Shown: positions 1 through 6,799, numbered from the stretch's first letter. The stretch: DNA of 8,042 bases from JBQCEE01 sp051960575 (GCF_051960575.1 NZ_JBQCEE010000210.1:1-8042); one strand, 5' to 3'. Notes: generated by a model from the sequence alone, not told the origin. Numbers and translations: made by a program.

Positions 1-3000
1 CGGCCGGGCGCCCGGCGTACGGCGCGAGCGCAACCCGCAGGTCGTCGATCGCCGCGCCGTCGCCGAGCCGCGCCCACACGAGCGCGCGGATCGCCGTCGC
101 CGTGAGCCACAGGTAGTCGAACGGCAGCTGCGGCTGCTCGGGCCACGGTCCGAGGTACGACCGGGCCTCTCCGACCCGGTCGCCGCTCACGAGCGCGAGG
201 GCGTACAGCTCTCGCAGCACCCGGCGGATGTCGTAGCGGTCGACCTGCTCACCGAGCTCGTCGGCCATGCCGGCGAGCGTGCCCTGCACGTGCCGGGCGA
301 CCGCCCGCTGGGCGAGGCCGATGCCGTTGCCGGGCACGAGCAGCGTCGCGAGCACCGACTCCGCCTCCGCGAGCCTTGCCTCGGACGCCGCGAAGTCGCC
401 CTCGGCCTGGTCGAGGGTCGCGAGCCCCAGCCCCGCCACCATGAGCACCGGCGCGAGGTGGTGCCGCTGCGCGAGCGGCAGCGCCCGGTCGAGGTCGGCG
501 CGGGCCGAGCCGGCGTCGCCGAGCGCACTGTGGTTCGCCGCCCGCTTCACCAGCGCGAGCGCCAGCGCCCGCTCGTCGCCGCGGCGGGCGCAGAGCCCGA
601 CCAGCTCGTCGGAGACCGGCAGCCGGCGCGCCAACAGGTCGGGGCTGCGCAGCACGGTGGACGCGAGCTGCAGCGCCTCGACCAGCACGGCCTCGTCGCC
701 GAGCGTGCGCGCCGAGCCGAGGGCCTCGTCGACGAGCCCCTCGAACCGCGCGCCGGGTGGCTCGTGGATCGCCTCCACGGCCAGCGCCAGCTGCGCCCGC
801 GCCCGCAGGTCGGGCCGGTCGGCGGGCACCGCGTCGATCAGGCGCTGCCAGAGGCGCACGGCGTCGAGATCGGTCACCGGTTGCGTCCGCCAGCTCCAGA
901 GCACGTGCTCGGTCACCGACAGCGCTGTCTCGGCCGCGGTCACCCCGTCACCGCGTTCGAGCGCCGACGACGCGGCCCGGGCCAGCGGCTCCCACGCCGC
1001 GCCGACCAGCCCGGCCCGGCGCCGGGCCACGCCGAGCTCGTGGTCGAGCTGCTCGCGCTCGACGGTGACCGCCGAGGCGTCGAGGGCCTGCCGCTCGACC
1101 GCCAGCTCCGACAGCCGCACGGCATCACCGTGGGCGCCGCTGCGCGCCGCCTGCAGGGCCGCGCGGCGGGCGTAGGTCCACGCCGACCGCGCATGCTCGG
1201 CACCCGCGGCGCGGTAGTGCTCGGCGAGCGCGACCGCGTGATCGTCGAGCCGGCCGACGTGCACCTGCTCGATGGCGGCGGCGACGCGCGCGTGCCACCG
1301 CCGCCGCTGCGACACCGGCAGGTCGCCGTAGACCGCGTCGCGCGTCAGCGCGTGCGGGAAGCGAAGGCCCTCGGCGTCGTCGACCAGCAGTCCGGCCGCC
1401 AGCGCTGCGGCGAGGCCGTCGTCGAGCGAGCCGGGTGCGGCGTCCACGACCGCTTCGAGCACATCGAGGTCGACCGTGCGCCCGCCGACCGCCGCCGGCA
1501 CGAGCACGGCCACCGCCGCCGGCGGCAGCTCGGCCAGCTGCTGCCGCACGACGTCGCGCACCCCGGCGGGCACGTCGCGCCAGCTGTCCCCGGACGCCGG
1601 CAGCCCCTCGCGCCCGAGCCGGACGACCTCGTGCACGAGGAACGGGTTGCCGCCCGTGCGTTCGCGCAGCCGCTCGGCGCCGGCGGCGTCCAGCACGACC
1701 CCGCTGCGGGACGCGACCAGCTCGGCCACGCCGTCGGCGTCCAGCCCGCCCAGCGCCAACCGCACCGGCGCGAGCCGCGCGAGGCGGGCCAGCGTCGCCG
1801 ACAGCACCGGCGAAATCGGCGTCGGGTCGCGGTGGGTCACCACCAGCACCATCCCGGCGTGCGCGGCCAGGCCGGCGACCCGGCCGAGCAGGCGCAGGCT
1901 GTCCGGGTCGGCCCACTGCGCGTCGTCGAGCACGAGGCAGCTGCGGCGGGCCGCGGCGACGACGTCGTCGGCCAGCCCGAGCAGCAGCGAGGCGGCGTCG
2001 CCGGCCGCCTCCATCGGCAGCACCAGCTCGGGGACGGCCGCCGTCCAGCCGGCGAGGGCCTGCGACCCCTCCTGCTCCCAGCCGCCCCAGCGCACGGCGA
2101 GCCCGGCGCCGCGGGCGAGGTCGGCGACGGCCCGGGCGAGCCGCGACTTGCCGATGCCGGGCTCACCGGTCACGAGCACGAGCCGCCCCGCGCCGCGGGT
2201 GGCCGCGTCGATCACCTCGGCGGCACGGCGCAGTGCCTCGCCACGCCCGGGCAGGCTCGACAGCTGGTGAGCCGCGCCCGCCGGGGCGGCATCGATCGCC
2301 GCAGCGGTGGTGGTCGGTGGGGGAGCGGCGACCGGTCGCACCTCCTGCCGCAGCACCGCCTGCTCGAGGGCGGTGACCTCCGGCCCGGGGTCGAGCCCGA
2401 GCTCGTCGGCGAGATGCGCCCGCAACGTCCGCAGCGTCTCGAGCGCCTCGGCCTGCCGTCCCAGCCGGGCCTGCGCCGTGGCGAGCAGGGCCCACAGCCG
2501 TTCCCGCGTGGGATGGGCCGCGGTGAGTGCGGCGAGGTCGCCGAGCTGCGCGCCGGCGACGTCGCGGTCGACCCGCGCCGACCACCAGCGTTCGAGCCCG
2601 GTGGCCCGCAGGTCGGCGAGGCGGCGCGCCTCGGCCGCGAGCGCGGGGCAGAAGTCGAGCCCGGCGTAGGCCGGTGCGGCACTGACCGCGAGCGCCTCGT
2701 CCAGGCCCGCGTCGTCCGCCAGCAGCGCCTCGAACCGGCGGGCGTCGACGCTGCCGTCGGCGAGCAGCAGCGCGTACCCCGCCGGACGGGTCACCAGCAG
2801 CTGCGGTTCGGCCCGCGCATCGCGGTCGGGCTCGAGCTCGCGTCGCAGCTTCGCGATGTGCGTCTGCAGGGCGAGGGAGGCGCGGGTCGGCGCGCCCTCG
2901 GGCCACACCTGTTCGATGAGGCGCTCGGGCGGCACCGGGCGGTCGCGGGCGGCGACGAGCAGGCCGAGCACGGCGCGCCGCTTCGCGCCTCCGAGATCGA

Positions 3001-3052
3001 GCGCGCGACCGTCGCGCTCGATCTCCACCCCGCCGAACACCCGCACCTGCAC
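1..3052 (-). CDS. AfsR/SARP-like BTAD transcriptional regulator with AAA ATPase and helical repeats (C-terminus cut by window edge)
   Basis: About 1017 residues are visible and the frame is still open at position 1, so the C-terminus is missing. Residues 1-97 form an OmpR-type winged helix of SARP type (VRVFGGVEIERDG, then GGAKRRAVLGLL, ending in RPAGYAL). Residues 103-235 form the bacterial transcriptional activation domain (BTAD), with DARRFEALL and LADELGLDPGPEVTALE. The ATPase follows, with Walker A GEPGIGKS at 296-303, Walker B CLVLDDAQWAD at 372-382, THRDP at 406-410, TGGNPFLVHE at 466-475 and FPHALTRDAVY at 565-575, as in the AfsR/LuxR-LAL class. The remainder is alpha-helical and TPR-like (for example around 822-900). 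The family uses direct-repeat operators to activate nearby genes, and its ATPase is thought to gate this. No TTA codon is present, so bldA control is unlikely. GTG at 3052 is taken as start because an in-frame TGA lies at 3073-3071; GTG at 3046 is also possible. It is divergent from the flavoprotein gene, its likely target (inferred). Confidence 0.93.
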   Translation of the reverse strand, partial: MQVRVFGGVEIERDGRALDLGGAKRRAVLGLLVAARDRPVPPERLIEQVWPEGAPTRASLALQTHIAKLRRELEPDRDARAEPQLLVTRPAGYALLLADGSVDARRFEALLADDAGLDEALAVSAAPAYAGLDFCPALAAEARRLADLRATGLERWWSARVDRDVAGAQLGDLAALTAAHPTRERLWALLATAQARLGRQAEALETLRTLRAHLADELGLDPGPEVTALEQAVLRQEVRPVAAPPPTTTAAAIDAAPAGAAHQLSSLPGRGEALRRAAEVIDAATRGAGRLVLVTGEPGIGKSRLARAVADLARGAGLAVRWGGWEQEGSQALAGWTAAVPELVLPMEAAGDAASLLLGLADDVVAAARRSCLVLDDAQWADPDSLRLLGRVAGLAAHAGMVLVVTHRDPTPISPVLSATLARLARLAPVRLALGGLDADGVAELVASRSGVVLDAAGAERLRERTGGNPFLVHEVVRLGREGLPASGDSWRDVPAGVRDVVRQQLAELPPAAVAVLVPAAVGGRTVDLDVLEAVVDAAPGSLDDGLAAALAAGLLVDDAEGLRFPHALTRDAVYGDLPVSQRRRWHARVAAAIEQVHVGRLDDHAVALAEHYRAAGAEHARSAWTYARRAALQAARSGAHGDAVRLSELAVERQALDASAVTVEREQLDHELGVARRRAGLVGAAWEPLARAASSALERGDGVTAAETALSVTEHVLWSWRTQPVTDLDAVRLWQRLIDAVPADRPDLRARAQLALAVEAIHEPPGARFEGLVDEALGSARTLGDEAVLVEALQLASTVLRSPDLLARRLPVSDELVGLCARRGDERALALALVKRAANHSALGDAGSARADLDRALPLAQRHHLAPVLMVAGLGLATLDQAEGDFAASEARLAEAESVLATLLVPGNGIGLAQRAVARHVQGTLAGMADELGEQVDRYDIRRVLRELYALALVSGDRVGEARSYLGPWPEQPQLPFDYLWLTATAIRALVWARLGDGAAIDDLRVALAPYAGRPA

Positions 3053-3058
3053 CCGCGG

Positions 3059-3064
3059 ATCGTA
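3059..3064 (-). promoter_or_regulatory. Putative -10 element (TACGAT) for a leaderless regulator transcript
   Basis: On the minus strand TACGAT matches the TAnnnT actinobacterial -10 consensus and ends six bases before the GTG at 3052. Transcription would therefore start at or next to the start codon. No Shine-Dalgarno-like sequence precedes this GTG, which fits a leaderless mRNA. There is no good -35 hexamer 16-19 bp upstream. The direct repeats at 3090-3122 lie 27 bp or more upstream. Confidence 0.5.
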
Positions 3065-3089
3065 GATGGATCACCCAGCTGCGGCGTGG

Positions 3090-3122
3090 CACAAGCGCGC
3101 GGCAAGCGGGCGGCAAGCGTGG
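3090..3122. promoter_or_regulatory. Three direct repeats with 11-bp period: candidate SARP operator
   Basis: CAAGCG occurs at 3092-3097, 3103-3108 and 3114-3119, exactly 11 bp apart. The second and third copies share the longer core GGCAAGCG. Direct repeats phased at 11 bp, one helical turn, are the known binding layout for SARP/AfsR-type winged-helix dimers. The repeats lie between a gene of that family and the divergent flavoprotein gene. Eight bases after the last CAAGCG sits GAGGGT (3128-3133), a weak -10-like hexamer keeping the conserved A2 and T6. This spacing matches what is described for SARP-activated promoters. Binding and direction of action are inferred. Confidence 0.6.
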
Positions 3123-3129
3123 CTCGCGA

Positions 3130-3150
3130 GGGTCGGTCCATCACCGATCC
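3130..3150. promoter_or_regulatory. Inverted repeat upstream of the flavoprotein gene (operator or 5'-UTR hairpin)
   Basis: The arms 3130-3137 and 3143-3150 pair over eight positions, with one G-T wobble, around the 5-base loop CCATC. The perfect core is TCGGT/ACCGA. It lies immediately before the ribosome binding site at 3152-3158. It could be an mRNA hairpin affecting translation or a dyad operator for another regulator. With no T-run it is not a terminator. Confidence 0.4.
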
Positions 3151-3151
3151 C

Positions 3152-3158
3152 GAGAGGA
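3152..3158 (+). promoter_or_regulatory. Ribosome binding site of the flavoprotein gene
   Basis: GAGAGGA ends eight bases before the ATG at 3167. It fixes this ATG as start even though the same frame stays open far upstream, where it is only antisense to the regulator gene. Confidence 0.7.
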
Positions 3159-3166
3159 CCACTCGC

Positions 3167-4519
3167 ATGACCCTCACCGCCTCACCCCTCGCCGCGCTGG
3201 CCGCCGCCATGCCGGTGCACCTGCCGGGCGACGACGGCTTCGCGGCCGCCGCCCTGCCGTGGAACGTCGCCGTCACCCAGCGTCCGGCCGCGGTCGTCGT
3301 GCCGGGCGACGCCGCCCAGGTCGCCGCCGTGGTGCGCGCCGCCGCGGCGACGGGCCTGCGTGTCGCCGCGCAGGGCACCGGGCACAACGCCGGCCCGCTC
3401 GGCGACCTGACCGACACCGTGCTCGTGCGCACCGGCCGCATGACCGACGTCGAGGTCGACCCCGTCACCGGCGACGTCACCGTCGGCGCCGGTGCGCTCT
3501 GGATCGACGCGGTGCAGGCCGCCGCACGCATCGGGCGGATCGTGCTGCACGGCTCGTCACCGGACGTCGGCGTCGTCGGCTACTCGCTCGGCGGCGGCCT
3601 CGGCTGGTACGCGCGCAGCCTGGGCCTGCAGACCAACGCGATCGTGCGGGCCGAGGTCGTGCTCGCCGACGGCCGCGTCGTCACGACCGACGCCGTGCGC
3701 GAGCCCGAACTGTTCTGGGCGCTGCGCGGCGGCGGCGGCAACCTCGGCGTCGTCACCCGCCTCACCTTCCGCAGCTTCGCGGTCGGGCCGGTGCAGGGCG
3801 GCTGGCTGGCGTGGCCGCTCGCCGACGCCGAGCGCGTGCTGCGCCGCTGGGTCGAATGGGCGCCGCAGGCACCGGACGGGGTCACGACCGCGTTCCGCAC
3901 GCTGCGCCTGCCGCCGCTGCCGCAGCTTCCCGAGGCGGTGCGGGGCCGCGAGCTGGTCATGATCGACGGTGCGATGCTCGGCGACGGCGCCGAGGTGCTC
4001 GCACCGCTGCGCGACCTGCGTCCCGAGATCGACACCTTCACGACCGTCGACCCTGCGTCGCTCATCCGGCTGCACCTCGACCCCGAGGGCCCGACGCCGG
4101 TCGTGTCGGGCACCGCGCTGCTCGACGAGCTGCCCGAGGCCGGCATCCGCGCCTTCCTCGACGCAGCCGGCCCGGACGCCGCGACCTCGTTGCTGCTCGC
4201 CGAACTGCGGCAGCTCGGCGGCGCGATCGGGCGCCCCGCCGCCGGCGCCGGCGCGCTGTCGTGCGTGCCCGGCCGGTTCCTCGCCTTCGCCGCCGCGGTC
4301 GCCGGCGACCCGGCCGGCGCGGCCGCCGGCCGCGCGGACGCCGAGCGGCTGATGGCCGGGCTGCGTCCGCACGGCAACGGCAGGCAGTACCTCAACTTCG
4401 CCGAGGAGCGGGTGTCGGTGGCGTCCGCCTACGACGCGGCGGCGTGGATGCGCCTGCGGCGCGCCCGCGCGCTGTACGACCCGGCGGGCGTGCTGCGGGC
4501 GAACCACCCGGCGGAGTGA
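3167..4519 (+). CDS. FAD-linked oxidoreductase, BBE / 6-hydroxynicotine-oxidase-like (PCMH fold)
   Basis: The product has 450 residues, normal for this family. An N-terminal FAD-binding PCMH domain spans roughly residues 33-205 (RPAAVVVPGDAAQVAAVV, then AQGTGHNAGP at 67-76, then GYSLGGGLGW at 138-147, then RGGGGNLGVVT at 187-197). A substrate domain follows, and the BBE C-terminal motif is seen at 407-413 (QYLNFAE) and YDPAGVLRANH at 437-447. His73 sits where family members bind FAD through an 8-alpha-histidyl bond. The position of the second covalent attachment, a Cys in bicovalent members, appears to be Ser131 (GSSPDVG), so a single His link is predicted, as in 6-hydroxy-D-nicotine oxidase. 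No signal peptide is evident, so it is probably cytoplasmic. The family oxidises alcohols, amines or sugars with O2, but the substrate cannot be read from sequence. The divergent BTAD regulator probably controls it. Confidence 0.93.
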   Translation: MTLTASPLAALAAAMPVHLPGDDGFAAAALPWNVAVTQRPAAVVVPGDAAQVAAVVRAAAATGLRVAAQGTGHNAGPLGDLTDTVLVRTGRMTDVEVDPVTGDVTVGAGALWIDAVQAAARIGRIVLHGSSPDVGVVGYSLGGGLGWYARSLGLQTNAIVRAEVVLADGRVVTTDAVREPELFWALRGGGGNLGVVTRLTFRSFAVGPVQGGWLAWPLADAERVLRRWVEWAPQAPDGVTTAFRTLRLPPLPQLPEAVRGRELVMIDGAMLGDGAEVLAPLRDLRPEIDTFTTVDPASLIRLHLDPEGPTPVVSGTALLDELPEAGIRAFLDAAGPDAATSLLLAELRQLGGAIGRPAAGAGALSCVPGRFLAFAAAVAGDPAGAAAGRADAERLMAGLRPHGNGRQYLNFAEERVSVASAYDAAAWMRLRRARALYDPAGVLRANHPAE

Positions 4520-4534
4520 GGGAGGCCGGACCGA

Positions 4535-5317
4535 TCAGGGACGCAACGCGGCCAGCAACTGCTCGTGCAGCACGCCGTTGCTGGCCGCGGCGTCGCCCCG
4601 GTGCACGCCGTCGACACCGTCGAGGCCGGTGAAGCGTCCACCCGCCTCGGTGACCACGGGGTAGAGCGCCGCCATGTCCCAGAGCGAGAGCTCCGGCTCG
4701 GCGGCCACGTCGACCGCGCCCTCGGCGACGAGCATGTACGACCAGAAGTCGCCGTAGGCGCGGCTGCGCCACACCGTCTCGGTGAGCGCGACGAGCCGGT
4801 CGCGCAGGCCCCGCTCAGTCCAGCCGGAGACGGAGGCGAACGACAGCGACGCGTCCGCGAGCGAGGCGACCGCCGACACCGCCAGCCGCCGCGGCTCCGC
4901 GCCGGACTCCTGCACGAACGCGCCCGCGCCGAGCGAACCCCACCAGCGGCGGCCGAGCGCGGGCGCCGACACGACGCCGACGACCGGGCAGTCGTCGTCC
5001 AGCAGTGCGATCAGCGTCGCCCACACCGGCACCCGGCGCACGAAGTTCTTCGTCCCGTCGATGGGGTCGATCACCCAGCGCCGGGCGGACATCCCGGACG
5101 ACCCGAACTCCTCGCCGCTGACCGCGTCGTCGGGGCGCTGCTCGGCGAGCGCGCCGCGGATCGTCTGCTCGGCCGCCCGGTCGGCCTCGGTGACGGGCGT
5201 GAGGTCGGGCTTGGTCTCGATCCGCAGGTCCGCGGCGCCGTAGCGCGCCATGGTGACCCGGTCGGCCGCGTCGGCGAGGGTCAGCGCGAGGGAAAGATCC
5301 GCTGCATACGGGCTCAC
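4535..5317 (-). CDS. hisN: Histidinol-phosphatase (inositol-monophosphatase fold)
   Basis: The product has 260 residues and closely resembles the mycobacterial HisN type. It removes phosphate from L-histidinol phosphate, the step before histidinol dehydrogenase in histidine biosynthesis, using Mg2+ in the cytoplasm. Visible motifs are LRIETKPDLTPVTEADR at 31-47, the metal ligand region SGEEFG at 67-72, the Li+-sensitive-phosphatase motif WVIDPIDGT at 81-89 (Asp84, Asp87), then KNFVRRVPVWATLIALL, and the C-terminal metal motif LWDMAA at 212-217 (Asp214). KNFVRxVPVWA and RAYGDFWSY are typical of HisN and argue against SuhB or CysQ. The start is GTG at 5317. No Shine-Dalgarno is seen, but TAGCCT lies seven bases upstream, which suggests leaderless translation. 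It converges on the flavoprotein gene (15-bp gap) and diverges from the DUF2087 gene. No other his genes are in view. Confidence 0.93.
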   Translation of the reverse strand: MSPYAADLSLALTLADAADRVTMARYGAADLRIETKPDLTPVTEADRAAEQTIRGALAEQRPDDAVSGEEFGSSGMSARRWVIDPIDGTKNFVRRVPVWATLIALLDDDCPVVGVVSAPALGRRWWGSLGAGAFVQESGAEPRRLAVSAVASLADASLSFASVSGWTERGLRDRLVALTETVWRSRAYGDFWSYMLVAEGAVDVAAEPELSLWDMAALYPVVTEAGGRFTGLDGVDGVHRGDAAASNGVLHEQLLAALRP

Positions 5318-5324
5318 GCGGCGG

Positions 5325-5334
5325 AGGCTACCGT
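5325..5334. promoter_or_regulatory. Overlapping divergent -10 elements between hisN and the DUF2087 gene
   Basis: On the minus strand TAGCCT (5330-5325) ends seven bases before the hisN GTG. On the plus strand TACCGT (5329-5334) ends six bases before the GTG at 5341. The two hexamers share two base pairs and both fit TAnnnT. If both are used, two leaderless transcripts start about 24 bp apart on opposite strands, so RNA polymerase could occupy only one at a time. A GGAGG at 5323-5327 complicates the plus-strand reading, since it could serve a TTG start at 5335. Confidence 0.45.
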
Positions 5335-5340
5335 TTGGCT

Positions 5341-5631
5341 GTGGTCGAACCGCCGAGTGCCGCCGAGATCGAGAAGGTGCTGCGCTCGTACGTCAAGGAC
5401 GGCCGGCTCACGACGATGCCGCGGGCCGGACGGAAGCGCTCGATCGTGCTCGACCACGTCGCGCAGCGGTTCGAGCCGGGCCTGCGCTACAGCGAGGTCG
5501 AGGTGAACCTGCTGCTGCGTCCGCTGTGGCCCGACGTCGCCGCGCTGCGCCGGTACCTCGTCGACGAGGGCATGCTCGCGCGGGCCGACGGGCAGTACTG
5601 GCGGATGGGCGGATCGGTGGAGATCGGATGA
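5341..5631 (+). CDS. DUF2087 domain protein
   Basis: The product has 96 residues from the GTG at 5341. A TTG at 5335, seven bases after GGAGG, would add two. Essentially the whole protein is a DUF2087 domain: an N-terminal helix AAEIEKVLRSYVKDGRLTTMP, a basic RKRSIVLDHVAQRF, the signature RYSEVEVNLLL, then DVAALRRYLVDEGMLAR and a terminal YWR. In other bacteria DUF2087 is often fused to an ArsR-type helix-turn-helix and is thought to act in gene regulation. Here it stands alone with no separate DNA-binding domain, so its biochemical role is unknown. Its stop codon overlaps the next gene's ATG (ATGA), so the two are probably translationally coupled. Confidence 0.85.
   Translation: MVEPPSAAEIEKVLRSYVKDGRLTTMPRAGRKRSIVLDHVAQRFEPGLRYSEVEVNLLLRPLWPDVAALRRYLVDEGMLARADGQYWRMGGSVEIG
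5616..5622 (+). promoter_or_regulatory. Ribosome binding site of the aminotransferase gene
   Basis: GGTGGAG, inside the end of the DUF2087 gene, ends five bases before the ATG at 5628. Together with the 4-bp ATGA overlap it supports this start. Confidence 0.55.
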
Positions 5632-6785
5632 CCGACCTGATGACCCGGGTGGCCGCGCGCGCCGGGGTGCCGCCGTTCTACGTCATGCGGGTGCTCGACG
5701 CCGTGGCCGAGCGCCGCGCCGCCGGGCTGCCCGTCATCGACCTCTCGGCCGGGCAGCCGTCGACCTCGGCCCCTGCGCCCGTGCGCCGTGCGGCAGCCGC
5801 CGCGCTCGAGCGCGACCGCATCGGCTACACGCCCGCCCTCGGGCACCGCGAGCTGCGGCAGGCCATCGCCGGGCACTACGCCCGCGACGGCGTTGAGGTC
5901 GACTGGGACAACGTCGTCGTCACCACCGGGTCGTCCGGCGGTTTCCTCTACGCCTTCCTGTCCGCCTTCGACGCCGGCGACACGGTGGCGATGGCGCGAC
6001 CCGGGTACCCCGCCTACCGCAACATGCTCACCGCACTGGGCTGCCGGGTCGTCGAGCTGCCGTGCGGGCCGGAGAGCCGCTTCCAGCCGACCGTCGCGCA
6101 GCTCGAGGCCCTGGACGAGCCTCCCGCCGGCCTCGTGCTGGCGAGCCCTGCCAACCCGACCGGCACCATGGTCACGCCGGACGAGCTCGCCGCGCTCGCG
6201 CGCTGGTGCGACGAGCACGGCACGCGGCTGATCAGCGACGAGATCTACCACGGCCTCACCTACGGCATCGCGCCGTCGACGACGTGGGGCGTCACCCACC
6301 GCGCGGTGGTCGTCAACTCGTTCTCGAAGTACTTCTGCATGACCGGCTGGCGCATCGGCTGGCTGCTGGTGCCCGACGAGCTGCTCGACGCGGTCGACCG
6401 CATCGCCGGCAACTTCGCGATCTGCCCGCCCGCGCTCTCGCAGCTCGCGGCCCTCGCCGGGTTCGACGCCTATGAGGAGCTGGACGCGAACGTCGCCCGC
6501 TACGCCGAGAACCGCGCCCTGCTGCTCGACCGGCTGCCCGGGATCGGCCTCGACCGGCTCGCCCCCGCCGACGGCGCGTTCTACGTCTACGCCGACGTCC
6601 GCGAGCACACCGACGACTCGCTCAAGTGGTGCGCGCGCCTGCTGGACGACACGGGTGTGGCGCTCGCGCCCGGGCTCGACTTCGACGTCGTCGACGGCGG
6701 CCGCTTCGTGCGGATGTGCTTCGCGGGCGACGGCGCGCAGCTCGCCGAGGCCGTCGACCGGCTGGGCGTGTGGCTGCGCCGCTGA
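5628..6785 (+). CDS. Pyridoxal-phosphate-dependent aminotransferase, class I/II (aspartate/aromatic type)
   Basis: The product has 385 residues, the usual length for fold-type I aminotransferases. Recognisable features are IDLSAGQPS at 37-45, GYTPALGHRELRQAIAGHY at 66-84, the phosphate-binding GSSGG at 101-105, Tyr127 or Tyr130 in PGYPAYRN for ring stacking, SPANPTGT at 173-180 with Asn176, SDEIYHGLTY at 203-212 with Asp204 and Tyr207, the Schiff-base lysine Lys234 in SFSKYFCMTGWRIGW with Arg242, and Arg362 (RFVRMCF) in the position that binds the substrate alpha-carboxylate. All catalytic residues are intact. It should transfer amino groups between an amino acid and a 2-oxo acid in the cytoplasm; which amino acid cannot be decided from sequence. 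The overlapping DUF2087 gene and the YjbR-like gene 26 bases downstream suggest one operon. It is not clearly HisC, despite hisN being close by. Confidence 0.93.
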   Translation: MTDLMTRVAARAGVPPFYVMRVLDAVAERRAAGLPVIDLSAGQPSTSAPAPVRRAAAAALERDRIGYTPALGHRELRQAIAGHYARDGVEVDWDNVVVTTGSSGGFLYAFLSAFDAGDTVAMARPGYPAYRNMLTALGCRVVELPCGPESRFQPTVAQLEALDEPPAGLVLASPANPTGTMVTPDELAALARWCDEHGTRLISDEIYHGLTYGIAPSTTWGVTHRAVVVNSFSKYFCMTGWRIGWLLVPDELLDAVDRIAGNFAICPPALSQLAALAGFDAYEELDANVARYAENRALLLDRLPGIGLDRLAPADGAFYVYADVREHTDDSLKWCARLLDDTGVALAPGLDFDVVDGGRFVRMCFAGDGAQLAEAVDRLGVWLRR

Positions 6786-6799
6786 TCGCCCGGATCGGC

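Noticed and set aside
1435..2376. Long plus-strand frames in 1435-2376 and 1476-2270.
   Set aside because: Arg/Pro/Ser-rich shadows of the regulator ATPase region; no domain is recognisable, while the minus strand has Walker A and B.
2163..3116. Minus-strand open frame of 317 codons overlapping the regulator start.
   Set aside because: It is in another frame from the BTAD coding frame; its translation is Arg-rich without motifs.
290..4519. A 1409-codon plus-strand open frame covering most of the regulator gene and the flavoprotein.
   Set aside because: Only 3167-4519 is a protein with family motifs. The upstream 2.9 kb is the exact reverse-complement register of the regulator gene and has Arg/Gly/Pro/Ala-rich low-complexity translation.
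4520..4534. Bidirectional terminator between the converging flavoprotein and hisN genes.
   Set aside because: The 15-bp gap and its flanks show no convincing stem-loop or T-tract.
5487..6608. Minus-strand 373-codon frame antisense to the aminotransferase, and a similar one at 6587-7630.
   Set aside because: The plus strand carries intact aminotransferase and YjbR motifs; the antisense translations are low complexity.
5628..6785. Assigning the aminotransferase as HisC because hisN is adjacent.
   Set aside because: The genes are on opposite strands with another gene between them, and the motifs resemble general aspartate/aromatic aminotransferases rather than clearly HisC.
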